A DNA stretch of 60,478 nucleotides from Acidimicrobiales bacterium (lineage in GTDB: Bacteria; Actinomycetota; Acidimicrobiia; Acidimicrobiales; JAHWLA01): assembly GCA_035536915.1 (NCBI GenBank), contig DATLNE010000029.1:1-60478 (forward strand), in the 5' to 3' direction. Within the stretch, counting starts at the first letter, position 1, and each line of letters begins with the position of its first letter. Of this stretch, positions 6,279-14,251 are shown one piece after another. The translations under genes were made by a program, and so were the position numbers. The notes under the pieces are model-generated. The model did no database searches, was not told where the DNA came from, and worked only from the letters and a program-made list of their open reading frames with translations.

Positions 6279-6815
6279 CTAAGGCGTGCGCCCGGTGAAG
6301 GCGATCAGCTTCGTCTGGTCGTCGGCGTCGCCGGGCACCGGCACCCGCGGCCCGAAGGCGGTACCGCCACGCATGCGCTCGTCCAGAGGTTCCATTGCCT
6401 TGTAGACCCGCACCACTTCCTCCGGGTCGAGCTTCTCGTCGAGCCCGGTGGCCCGCGCCAGGTCCCACGTGTGCACGAGGGTGTCGGCGATGCCGAAGCG
6501 CGCGATGAGCTGCTCGATCGTCATCGCACCCATGGGCGAGTCGACCTGCCGCTGCGCGACCTCGGGATTGTCGAGCGCCGACTGGATGGCGTCGCGCACC
6601 GCGGTCCATGCACCCACCGGGTCGTCGTCGACCGACGGCGCATCCACGCCCCCGCCCAGGAAGAACGACGCCGTGTCGACCAAGTGGCGCACCACGTCAC
6701 GGGCCACCCAGCCCTCGCACGGCGCCGGGTTGTCCCACGCATCGTCGGGCACCGCTGTCAGTCGATCGGTGAACTGCTGGGCGACGTTGCGGTAGCGGTC
6801 GGCGATCTCACTCAT
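6279..6815 (-). CDS. TIGR03086-like DinB/mycothiol-dependent metal-binding protein
   Basis: The 178-residue product starts at ATG 6815 (MSEIADRYRNVAQQFTDRLT). It has the pattern of the DinB-type four-helix family: PCEGWVARDVVRHLVD, with a His that would bind metal, and IADTLVHTWDLARATGLDEKL near the C-terminus. Members related to maleylpyruvate isomerase use mycothiol or similar thiols in actinobacteria (family knowledge); the substrate here is not known. It is divergently placed to the DUF2332 gene, with about 50 bases between the starts. A second family member lies at 10962. Confidence 0.8.
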   Translation of the reverse strand: MSEIADRYRNVAQQFTDRLTAVPDDAWDNPAPCEGWVARDVVRHLVDTASFFLGGGVDAPSVDDDPVGAWTAVRDAIQSALDNPEVAQRQVDSPMGAMTIEQLIARFGIADTLVHTWDLARATGLDEKLDPEEVVRVYKAMEPLDERMRGGTAFGPRVPVPGDADDQTKLIAFTGRTP

Positions 6816-6867
6816 GGGAGCGGAACATAGGCGACCACCCGTGCCTGTGAGCGGGGTCGGTGCGAAC

Positions 6868-7923
6868 ATGGCCGGCGTGGCCGTCGACCTGCGCAGGGTG
6901 GGGGAGGTGCAGGCGCGCATCTGCCGCGAGAACGGCTCCCCCCTCTACGAAGCCATCGTGGCCGCGCTGGTCGACCGCCTCGACGGCGACACCGCAGCCG
7001 CCGAGCTCCTGCGTACCGACCCCGGCGATCCCATCGGCACCGCGCTGTTCCTGCGCTTCCTCGGCGCCGTGCACCGAATTGTGCTCGCCGACCCGGCATC
7101 GCCGTTGTGCGCCTACTTCCCCTCGACCGGCGGCACCCCCGACGTCGAGGCTGTCGTGCCCGCCTTCTTCGCCGTCGTGGAGGAACACCGCGACCACCTG
7201 GCGCGCGCCATGCAGGCCGAGGTGCAGACCAACGAGGTCGGCCGCGCCGCCGTGCTGTCGGCGGCCGTGAACTGGGTTGTCGAGCGCATCGGCGGACCGG
7301 TGCGCCTGCTCGAAGTCGGCGCCAGCGCGGGCCTCAACCTGTGGCTCGACCGCTACCGGGTCACGACCGCCACGACCTCGTGGGGGCCGCCCCATTCTCC
7401 GGTGAACCTCGACGACCACTTCGCCTCGGGCAGCCCGCCCACGCCCCACGTCGAGGTCGTCGAGCGCCGTGGCTGCGACCGCAACCCCCTCGACCTTGCC
7501 CAGCCGAGCACCCGTGACCTCCTGCGCTCTTTCATCTGGCCCGAGCACACCGAGCGCCTCGCCCGCCTCGACGCCGCCTTCGCGGTGGCCGAGCCTGTCC
7601 CCATCGACCGCGCCCACGCCGACGACTGGGCGGCCGAACAACTGTCCGCCCTTCCCGACGACGTCACCACGGTCCTGTTCCACTCCGTCGTCATGCAGTA
7701 CCTCGAAGCCGCCGAGGTCGCCCGCTTCGAGCGGACGATCCGCGCCGCCGCTCACCCCCGCCTGGCGTGGCTGGCCATGGAACCCACCCCCGACTACCGG
7801 CATTTCGAGGTCACCGTCGAGTTCGGCCGCCCCGCCCAGCGCGTCCTTCTTGCCACCACCACCGCACACGGCCGCGACATTTGTTGGAGCCCGACTACAC
7901 CTTCGGCCCCGCCGGGGGTGTGA
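6868..7923 (+). CDS. DUF2332 family protein
   Basis: The 351-residue product shows the DUF2332 signature: Y..A...LVDRLDGDT, AVHRIVLADPASPLCAYFPSTGG in the N-terminal half, and RLLEVGASAGLNLWLDRY, which looks like an SAM-type nucleotide loop, near the middle. HSVVMQYLE and WLAMEPTPD follow. The glycine-rich EVGASAGLN suggests a methyltransferase-like fold, but no activity is established for the family. ATG 6868 is chosen because the frame upstream overlaps the divergent neighbour's promoter. A GTG-rich TGAGTG junction joins it to the next gene. Confidence 0.8.
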   Translation: MAGVAVDLRRVGEVQARICRENGSPLYEAIVAALVDRLDGDTAAAELLRTDPGDPIGTALFLRFLGAVHRIVLADPASPLCAYFPSTGGTPDVEAVVPAFFAVVEEHRDHLARAMQAEVQTNEVGRAAVLSAAVNWVVERIGGPVRLLEVGASAGLNLWLDRYRVTTATTSWGPPHSPVNLDDHFASGSPPTPHVEVVERRGCDRNPLDLAQPSTRDLLRSFIWPEHTERLARLDAAFAVAEPVPIDRAHADDWAAEQLSALPDDVTTVLFHSVVMQYLEAAEVARFERTIRAAAHPRLAWLAMEPTPDYRHFEVTVEFGRPAQRVLLATTTAHGRDICWSPTTPSAPPGV

Positions 7924-7929
7924 GTGGGC

Positions 7930-9147
7930 ATGAGCGATTTCGAGCGACTGGGCTGGCGACCCGACGACCATCCCCGCCTCACCCCTGACGAGTTGGAGGG
8001 CGAGCTCGGACGGGTCGTCACCGCGGGCCGCCACCAGCGGGCCCGCCGCCGGGCCGCCATCGGCGGCGCATTGGCCGTGGCGTCGATCCTCACCGTGGCC
8101 TCGGTGGCAGCACTGCGAAGCCCGGAAAACGCCGACCTCCACATGGTCGACGTCCCGACCGCCACGACGCCGACGACCGTCGGCGAGCCGAGCATCGACA
8201 CCTCGGTGCCCCCGGTCACCGGTGTCACCACGACCACGGCACCCGCCGTTGCCCGTCCGCCTTTCGTCGTCGTCGTGCGCCCGTCGGGCACGGCAGAGGC
8301 GCCCGAGGAGGACATCGTCGTGCTCGATTCCCAGTCGGGGAAAGACATCGGCACCATCTACCGCACGCAGGACCACGGCGACATCCATGCCGTGACGTTG
8401 TCGCCGGACCGCAAGCACGTCTACTTCATCGAGGAGAACTGCGGGAACGGGCCGGTGCTGCGCATCCCCGTCGACGGCTCGGTAGGCCAGAAGGGCGAGC
8501 CGGTGACGAGCCTCCCGTCGGCCGACCCGGCCATCAGCAGCGACGGCCGCTTCCTGGCGTACCTGACCCTCCAAGGCTGCGACCCGCCCGAGGTGGCGGC
8601 GATCGAGTGGCAGGTGCGAGTGCGCGACCTCACGACCGGTGCTGATCGCGTGGTGGCCGGCGACGCCAAGGGCTACCGCATGTTGGAGCCCGCGTGGTCG
8701 CCCGACGGCAAGACGCTGGCCCTCGCAGTTGAGCGCTGGGAGGGTGACAAGCCGGTCGAGGCCTTCCTGGCGCTGCTCGACCCGTCCAAAAGCCAGGACA
8801 CGCTCCGGGCGCCCCGCCTCTCATCGAAGCGGGAGGGCTTCGGGTTCCGCTCGCCCACCTACCTGCCCGACGGCAACCTGTTCCTGATCGAGACGCCGGT
8901 CGGCAGCAAGGTGGGCGCGGCGTCAGCGCAGATGCTGGTGGTCGGCGGCCGCTCAGGAGCGCCGATCCGCCAGGTCGCCACCGGCGATCCCAACAAGACC
9001 TATCACCGCACCGACGCCGATCCCACCGGAGCGCATCTGCTCTACATGTCGGCCACTGACCACAACGACCCCGGCGAACTGCGGGTGTCGAGCAACGGCG
9101 CCCGCACCACGGTGCTGGCCGGCGGCGTCACGGAGGGGACGTGGTGA
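7930..9147 (+). CDS. Membrane-anchored beta-propeller protein, likely anti-sigma partner
   Basis: The 405-residue product begins with a basic cytoplasmic segment (about residues 1-40), one membrane span (AIGGALAVASILTVASVAAL), a Thr/Pro-rich linker, and then an extracellular domain with TolB/WD40-like blades (TLSPDRKHVYFIEEN, PAISSDGRFLAYLT, PAWSPDGKTLALAVE). The gene overlaps the start of an ECF sigma factor gene by seven bases. Single-span proteins in that position usually hold the sigma factor at the membrane; a classical zinc anti-sigma motif is not seen in the short N-terminal part, so this role is inferred from context. Confidence 0.7.
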   Translation: MSDFERLGWRPDDHPRLTPDELEGELGRVVTAGRHQRARRRAAIGGALAVASILTVASVAALRSPENADLHMVDVPTATTPTTVGEPSIDTSVPPVTGVTTTTAPAVARPPFVVVVRPSGTAEAPEEDIVVLDSQSGKDIGTIYRTQDHGDIHAVTLSPDRKHVYFIEENCGNGPVLRIPVDGSVGQKGEPVTSLPSADPAISSDGRFLAYLTLQGCDPPEVAAIEWQVRVRDLTTGADRVVAGDAKGYRMLEPAWSPDGKTLALAVERWEGDKPVEAFLALLDPSKSQDTLRAPRLSSKREGFGFRSPTYLPDGNLFLIETPVGSKVGAASAQMLVVGGRSGAPIRQVATGDPNKTYHRTDADPTGAHLLYMSATDHNDPGELRVSSNGARTTVLAGGVTEGTW

Positions 9148-9617
9148 ACACGCCCTCCTTCGACGACCTGTTCCGTGACCAATACCCCTCGGTCCTCCGG
9201 GAGACGATGTTCGTCCTCGGCGACCGCGACCTGGCCAAGGAAGTCACCAACGAAGCCTTCGCCCGGCTCTACGCCCGCTGGGCCCGCATCTCCCGCTACG
9301 ACAAGCCCGGGGCATGGGTGCGCCGGGTCGCCATCCGCTTGGCGGTGCGCGGCTCCGGCCACCAAGCCCGCCAGACCACCGCGGTGGAACAAGGCCACGA
9401 GGGCGACCCGGGGCTCACGCTCGACGTGCGCGATGCCGTGCGCCGACTGGCCCCGCAACAGCGAGCCGCCGTCATGCTCCACTACTTCGACGACCTGCCG
9501 CTGGGCGAGGTGGGCCGCATCCTCGGCTGCCGGGAGGGCACGGTGAAGGCCCACCTCCACCAAGCCCGGTCGCGCCTCGGTGACCTCTTGGTGGCCTACG
9601 ACGCGAACTGCAGATAG
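9141..9617 (+). CDS. ECF (SigE-like) RNA polymerase sigma factor
   Basis: The 158-residue product has sigma-70 region 2 (FDDLFRDQYPSVLRETMFVL, DLAKEVTNEAFARLYARW, KPGAWVRRVAIRLA) and region 4 (RRLAPQQRAAVMLHYFDDLP, GEVGRILGCREGTVKAHLHQ). No extra C-terminal domain is present. GTG at 9141 overlaps the stop of the propeller protein, so the two are made together, with the partner first. Its regulon is unknown; no ECF promoter motif is obvious upstream of 6868 or 7930. Confidence 0.9.
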   Translation: MVNTPSFDDLFRDQYPSVLRETMFVLGDRDLAKEVTNEAFARLYARWARISRYDKPGAWVRRVAIRLAVRGSGHQARQTTAVEQGHEGDPGLTLDVRDAVRRLAPQQRAAVMLHYFDDLPLGEVGRILGCREGTVKAHLHQARSRLGDLLVAYDANCR

Positions 9618-9693
9618 GGGACGAACCCGGACACGCGCCTCAACTACCCCCTCCCCTCGGCCGAGAAGAAGGCAACGCTGAGAGGAGGGGAAG

Positions 9694-9876
9694 ATGGCGC
9701 TGAGCATGCAGGTTCGCAGGACATGGGCCGTTCTCGACGAGGGTGGGCGGGTCTTCGTCCTTCTCGAGGGTGCCGACGCTCCCGCCGCCGCCGAAGACTG
9801 GGCGTCCGACGGCTACCACGTCGAAGAGCTCCCTGAGCACGAGTTCACCTTCGAGGTCACTGCCGACGTTGCCTGA
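9694..9876 (+). CDS. Small conserved-looking acidic protein
   Basis: The 60-residue frame has an excellent ribosome site (GAGGAGGGGAAG before ATG 9694), which makes it real. The sequence, MALSMQVRRTWAVLDEGGRV then VLLEGADAPAAAEDWASDGY and HVEELPEHEFTFEV, reads as a small soluble alpha/beta protein, acidic towards the end. It is followed 25 bases later by the STAS-domain gene and may be co-transcribed. No family recognised. Confidence 0.65.
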   Translation: MALSMQVRRTWAVLDEGGRVFVLLEGADAPAAAEDWASDGYHVEELPEHEFTFEVTADVA

Positions 9877-9901
9877 CAGGTCGCACGCTACGGTTGCGCC
9901 C

Positions 9902-10246
9902 GTGGAACCGTTCTCGCTGCAGACAGAGGAACGGACAGGGTGCATGGTCCTCGCCGTCACCGGCGAAGTCGACCTCGGCACCGCTCCCGAGCTGAAGGAG
10001 CGGCTGACGGAGTTGGTGGCCGACGGCCACCGCCACATCGTCGTCGACCTCACAGCCACCGAGTTCCTCGATTCCACCGGCCTGGGCGCCTTGGTCGCCG
10101 GGTTGAAGCGCCTGCGAGCCCACGACGGCGACATGCGGGTGGTGTGCAACACAGCGCGCGTCCGCAAGGTGTTCGAGATCACCCACGTCGACCGGGTGCT
10201 GCCGATGTTCGAATCGGTCGACGAGGCCTGCCGCCAGGGGTCGTAG
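9902..10246 (+). CDS. STAS-domain anti-sigma factor antagonist
   Basis: GTG 9902 yields a 114-residue single STAS domain: VLAVTGEVDLGTAPELKERL at the start, then VVDLTATEFLDSTGLGALV, which holds the Ser phosphorylated by cognate anti-sigma kinases, and a C-terminal RVRKVFEITHVDRVLPMF. In the SpoIIAA/RsbV family the unphosphorylated form binds the anti-sigma factor and frees sigma (family knowledge). No RsbW-type kinase lies in the window, so the partner is elsewhere. Placed between a small protein and the SRAP gene, all on the plus strand. Confidence 0.88.
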   Translation: MEPFSLQTEERTGCMVLAVTGEVDLGTAPELKERLTELVADGHRHIVVDLTATEFLDSTGLGALVAGLKRLRAHDGDMRVVCNTARVRKVFEITHVDRVLPMFESVDEACRQGS

Positions 10247-10253
10247 CGCAGCC

Positions 10254-10955
10254 ATGTGCGGGCGCTTCGTTTCGTCGACCCCGGTGTCGAAGCTCGTCGA
10301 GCAGTTCCTCGTCGAAGAGGTCAAGGTCGAAGAGCACGACGCCAGCTACAACGTGGCGCCGACGACCGAGATCATGGCGGTGGCCGCCAGTGCCGAAGGC
10401 GTGCGCCGACTGGGCACCTTCAAGTGGGGCCTGGTGCCGACGTGGGCCAAGGACCCGTCGATCGGCAACCGCATGATCAACCTGCGGGCCGAGACGGTGT
10501 CGGAGAAGCCGTCGTTCCGACGCACGTTGGCCAAGCACCGCTGCATCATCCCGGCCGACGGTTTCTACGAGTGGAAGGACATGGGGAAGGGCCGCAAGAA
10601 GCAGCCGTTCCTCATCCGCGCTCGCGACGGCACAGTCCTCGCCTTCGCCGGCTTGTGGGAGGCGTGGAAGGACAAGGACGCCGCCGACGACGAATGGCTG
10701 CGCACGTGCACGATCATCACCACCGAGCCCAACAAGCTGCTGGAGCCGATCCACAACCGGATGCCGGTGGTGCTCCCGCCCGAGGCATGGGACACCTGGC
10801 TCGACCGCGAGAACACCGACGCCGACGACCTGACAACACTGCTCAAGCCTGCGCCCGACGACCTGCTCGAACTGTTCCCGGTGAGCACGGCGGTGAACAG
10901 CGTGGCCAACGACGGCGAGGAACTGGTGCTGCCGCTCGAGGGCCACGAGCCCTGA
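10254..10955 (+). CDS. SRAP-domain protein (YedK/HMCES type)
   Basis: The 233-residue product begins MCGRF: Cys2 becomes the N-terminal catalytic residue that links covalently to abasic sites in single-stranded DNA (established for YedK and HMCES). Other family marks are SYNVAPTTEI (Asn), GLVPTWAKDP, CIIPADGFYEWK (Glu) and EPIHNRMPVVL (His). It should protect abasic sites during replication. It starts seven bases after the STAS gene. Nothing is odd in length or motifs. Confidence 0.92.
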   Translation: MCGRFVSSTPVSKLVEQFLVEEVKVEEHDASYNVAPTTEIMAVAASAEGVRRLGTFKWGLVPTWAKDPSIGNRMINLRAETVSEKPSFRRTLAKHRCIIPADGFYEWKDMGKGRKKQPFLIRARDGTVLAFAGLWEAWKDKDAADDEWLRTCTIITTEPNKLLEPIHNRMPVVLPPEAWDTWLDRENTDADDLTTLLKPAPDDLLELFPVSTAVNSVANDGEELVLPLEGHEP

Positions 10956-10961
10956 GGGGCG

Positions 10962-11705
10962 TCAGCCGAAGCGGCTGAGCTCCAGCCAGTTGGCGAACAC
11001 CGCCTCGTCGCCGAAGCGCTCGATGGTGTCGGCGCCGTCGATGCGGCCGTAGAGGTAGAGCAACAGGTCGGAGGCCGGGCCGCGTACGGCGCAGTCGCCC
11101 TTGGCGTGCTCGGGCCGCACCGTGGCCTCGCCTTCGACGATCTTTACCAACCACTCGCCTTCGGCGTCGGTGCAGTGGACGTGCAGCGTGCCGCCCAACG
11201 ACGGCCGGGCCTCGTTGCCGGACAACCTCGACGGCAGGACGGTGTCCATCATCTCGGCGATGCCGTCGACGGCCAGTGCAGCCTCGACAGGGGTGACGAC
11301 GCCGTGGGCGCACTGGGCGTCCCAGCGGTGTACCACGGTCTCGTGCGCCATGCGCCGTTTCCAGAAGCCCAGCTTGTGGGGCTGGGAGACCGACCAGTTC
11401 CAGGTGGGCTCGTCGTCGGGCGTCGTGGCCAGCATGTCGACCAGGACGGCCGCGCCTTGCTCGAACCACGGCACGATCTCCGCAGGGTCGTCCGGCGGCG
11501 GGGGAAGCTCGCTTCGTTTCACCCGCTCGGTGGCACGGCGCCGGACGATCTCGGTGACCCACCGGTGCACGATCCCCGTGTGCTCGACCAACTGCTGCAC
11601 GGTCCAGTCGGGGCACGACGGGCACGTCGGCTCCAGCCCGAGGCGGGCGGCGTCGGCCATGGCTGCCGCTTCGCGGCGCACGATGTCGAGGTACGGCAGC
11701 GTCAC
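10962..11705 (-). CDS. Maleylpyruvate isomerase / mycothiol-dependent DinB family protein
   Basis: The 247-residue product has the N-terminal metal-binding four-helix domain (CPDWTVQQLVEHTGIVHRWV and MAHETVVHRWDAQCAHG, with spaced His residues) and a C-terminal SCP2-like alpha/beta region ending DLLLYLYGRIDGADTIERFG, as in the TIGR03083 group. These proteins are thought to use mycothiol or related thiols; the reaction here is unknown. GTG 11705 overlaps the dxs stop, so it is translated with dxs, which may be operon convenience only. Confidence 0.85.
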   Translation of the reverse strand: MTLPYLDIVRREAAAMADAARLGLEPTCPSCPDWTVQQLVEHTGIVHRWVTEIVRRRATERVKRSELPPPPDDPAEIVPWFEQGAAVLVDMLATTPDDEPTWNWSVSQPHKLGFWKRRMAHETVVHRWDAQCAHGVVTPVEAALAVDGIAEMMDTVLPSRLSGNEARPSLGGTLHVHCTDAEGEWLVKIVEGEATVRPEHAKGDCAVRGPASDLLLYLYGRIDGADTIERFGDEAVFANWLELSRFG

Positions 11706-13591
11706 GCGAGGTGCAGGCCGACGGCGTCGAGCGCCTTGGCTGCCGCCGCCGCTACGCCAGGGCCGTCGAGGCCGAGCCGGGCCAGGATGGCGCCGGGCTT
11801 GGCTTGGGCCAGGAACTCCTCGGGGGTACCGATCACGAGCACCGGCGGGGACTGCCGGCCCTCGTCGAGGGCGGCGACGGCGTCGGCCATGTAGGCGCCC
11901 GCACCACCGACCCGGATGCCGTCTTCGACGGTGACCACCAGGCGGTGGCGCGCCGCGTCGCGGAGCATGGCGGGGTCGAGGGGGCGCACCACCCGTACGT
12001 CCCAGACGGTGGCGGAGATGCCCCGCTCGGCCAGTTCGTCGGCCGCCTCCAAGGCGGCGCCGACCATCTTGCCCACGGCGAGCAGGCACACGTCGCCGTC
12101 GCCCACGCGCAGTTGCCGCGCCGTGAGGCCGCTGCCCACTTCGTCGTCGGCCACCTGCCGGGCGGCGCCCTTGGGGTAACGCACGACGGCGGGCGCCTCC
12201 AGTTCGACGGCGGTGCGCAGCATCACGCCGACTTCCTGCGCCGAGGAGGGGGCGAAGATCGTCATGCCCGGGATCTTCAGGCACAGCGCCATGTCGAGCA
12301 CGCCGTGGTGCGAGGGGCCGTCGTCGCCGGTGATGCCGGCTCGGTCGAGGGCGAACACCACGGGCATCTCGTGGAGGCCCACGTCGTAGTTGGCTTGGTC
12401 GAAGGCCCGGGTGAAGAAGGTGGAGTAGACGGCGACGACGGGGCGAAGCCCGCCCATGGCCATGCCCGCCGCCATGGTCACGGCGTGCTGCTCGGCGATG
12501 CCGACGTCGACGAAGCGCTCGGGGAACCGGGCCTGGAAGGGCAGCAGGCCGGTGGGCCCGGGCATGGCCGCGGTGACGGCCATGATTTGCGGGTGCTGCT
12601 CGGCCAACGTCAATAACGCCTCGGTGAAGGCCTCGGTGTAGTCGCCCGCCTTACTGCCGGGCTTGAAAAGCGGGCCGGTCTCGGGGTCGAAGACCTTGAC
12701 GTCGTGCAGGCGCTTTTCGTCGTCGTCCTCGGCGGGGCCGTAACCCCGGCCTTTCTCGGTGAGGACGTGCACCACGATGGGGCCGTCGTACTCGGAGGCA
12801 TTGCGCAAGGCGTCTTCCATGCCCGCGATGTCGTGGCCGTCGATGGGGCCGGTGTAGCGGACGCCGAGGCCTTCGAAGAAGGCGGTGGGCTCCAGCACTT
12901 CGCGGAAGGCGGCCTTGACGCCCTGCAGGCTGGAGTAGGCCAGCTCGCCCACGCCGGGCAGCTCGCGGAGGACGTGCTCCAGGCGGTCGCGCAGGGCCAC
13001 GTACGACGGGTTGAGCCGTAGGCGGCTCACGCTCTCGCTGAGGCGCGAGACCGTGGGGGCGTAGGAGCGGCCGTTGTCGTTGAGGATGATGACGACCCGG
13101 CTGCCCGCGTGGCCCAAGTTGTTGAGGGCCTCGTAGGCCATGCCCCCGGTCATCGACCCGTCACCGATGACGGCCACGACCCGGCGGTCGGCGCCCGTCT
13201 GCTCGATGGCCGTCGACACGCCGTGCGCGTAGCTCAGCACCGTGGAGGCGTGGCTGTTCTCGATCCAGTCGTGGGGCGATTCCCGCCGCGACGGGTAGCC
13301 CGACAGGCCGTCCTCCTGGCGCAACGAGACGAAGTTGTCGCGGCGGCCCGTGACGATCTTGTGGACGTAGGCCTGGTGGCCGGTGTCCCACAGGATGACG
13401 TCGCGAGGGGAGTCGAACACCCGGTGCACAGCCAGGGTGAGCTCGACGGCGCCCAGGTTGGACCCGAGGTGCCCGCCGGTGACGGAGACGGCACGCACGA
13501 TGAAGTCGCGGATCTCGTCGGCGAGGGTGGCGAGCTGCGTCGGCCCGAGTGCTCGCAGGTCCTCCGGGCTGTTGATGGTTTCCAGGAGCAT
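11702..13591 (-). CDS. dxs: 1-deoxy-D-xylulose-5-phosphate synthase
   Basis: The 629-residue protein has the normal DXS length and order: HLGSNLGAVELTLAVHRVFD with the ThDP-side His, the thiamine motif GDGSMTGGMAYEALNN, the central pyrimidine-binding domain (VGIAEQHAVTMAAGMA with catalytic Glu) and a transketolase C-terminal domain. It joins pyruvate and glyceraldehyde 3-phosphate in the first step of the MEP isoprenoid pathway in the cytoplasm. ATG 13591 is used because the ten extra upstream residues are not conserved in the family. No other MEP genes are in the window. Confidence 0.96.
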   Translation of the reverse strand: MLLETINSPEDLRALGPTQLATLADEIRDFIVRAVSVTGGHLGSNLGAVELTLAVHRVFDSPRDVILWDTGHQAYVHKIVTGRRDNFVSLRQEDGLSGYPSRRESPHDWIENSHASTVLSYAHGVSTAIEQTGADRRVVAVIGDGSMTGGMAYEALNNLGHAGSRVVIILNDNGRSYAPTVSRLSESVSRLRLNPSYVALRDRLEHVLRELPGVGELAYSSLQGVKAAFREVLEPTAFFEGLGVRYTGPIDGHDIAGMEDALRNASEYDGPIVVHVLTEKGRGYGPAEDDDEKRLHDVKVFDPETGPLFKPGSKAGDYTEAFTEALLTLAEQHPQIMAVTAAMPGPTGLLPFQARFPERFVDVGIAEQHAVTMAAGMAMGGLRPVVAVYSTFFTRAFDQANYDVGLHEMPVVFALDRAGITGDDGPSHHGVLDMALCLKIPGMTIFAPSSAQEVGVMLRTAVELEAPAVVRYPKGAARQVADDEVGSGLTARQLRVGDGDVCLLAVGKMVGAALEAADELAERGISATVWDVRVVRPLDPAMLRDAARHRLVVTVEDGIRVGGAGAYMADAVAALDEGRQSPPVLVIGTPEEFLAQAKPGAILARLGLDGPGVAAAAAKALDAVGLHLA

Positions 13592-13639
13592 CCGAGTCCC
13601 AACGGTAGCCGGGTGGTGCAATGAATTCGGAATCGGCCC

Positions 13640-14098
13640 CTATGCCGGATTACCCCATGCCTGCACCTGCACGGTGCGGCGCGGGCGGGGGCCGTCGAGC
13701 TCGACCAGGAACAGCCGCTGCCACCGTCCGAGGGCCAGGCGGCCCCCCTCCACGGGCGCCAGGACGAAAGGCAGGGTGGCCAGGAGCCCACGCATGTGGC
13801 TCCAGCCGTTGCGGCGTTCGTCGGGCTCGAGGTTCTGGGAGCGGCGGGCCATGTCGTCGTGGGCGTAGGGGGCGTCCACCGGGGCCAATCGTTCGAGCAT
13901 GGCCTCGACATCGGCGTGGAGGCCGTCTTCCAGTTCGGTGACGGCCAGGCCGCAACTGGTGTGGGGGCACCACACGTGCACGGTGCCGTCGCCCACGCCC
14001 GAGCGCTGCACCTGCGCGTCGACCAGGTCGGTGAGGTCGAGGAGGTGGAAGGGCCGCTCGGTGGCGACCTCGATGGTGGTGCGCAGCGAGGTGATCAC
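13640..14098 (-). CDS. YjbQ family protein (UPF0047)
   Basis: The 152-residue product matches the YjbQ/UPF0047 family: GVGDGTVHVWCPHTSCGLAV with the His and Cys ligands, EDGLHADVEAMLERL, then YAHDDMARRSQN, and GRLALGRWQRLFLVELDGPR near the end. Some members show weak thiamine-phosphate synthase activity; the true role is not settled. GTG 14098 overlaps the stop of a 40-residue ORF in a GTGA. It lies between that ORF and dxs on the minus strand; a thiamine link to the ThDP enzyme DXS is tempting but unproven. Confidence 0.88.
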   Translation of the reverse strand: MITSLRTTIEVATERPFHLLDLTDLVDAQVQRSGVGDGTVHVWCPHTSCGLAVTELEDGLHADVEAMLERLAPVDAPYAHDDMARRSQNLEPDERRNGWSHMRGLLATLPFVLAPVEGGRLALGRWQRLFLVELDGPRPRRTVQVQAWGNPA

Positions 14099-14217
14099 GC
14101 GGCACCGGGATCGTGGGGGGCGACGGCGCCTGCAGCGATTTCCTCGGCCCAGTGGCAGGCCACGGTATGGCCTGCGCGCAGCGGGCGCACCAGCCGTCGC
14201 CACGGACGGACCGTCAT
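14095..14217 (-). CDS. 40-residue ORF translationally coupled to yjbQ
   Basis: ATG 14217 has a strong ribosome site, AGAGGAGGG, three to four bases upstream. The frame reads MTVRPWRRLVRPLRAGHTVA, then CHWAEEIAAGAVAPHD, and its TGA shares bases with the yjbQ GTG start. The basic N-terminal half and the single Cys-His pair do not match a family I know. It may be a real microprotein or a leader whose translation opens the yjbQ start, which has no good ribosome site of its own. Confidence 0.6.
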   Translation of the reverse strand: MTVRPWRRLVRPLRAGHTVACHWAEEIAAGAVAPHDPGAA

Positions 14218-14251
14218 TGGCCCTCCTCTTGCATAGGCAGCCCGAGGAACG

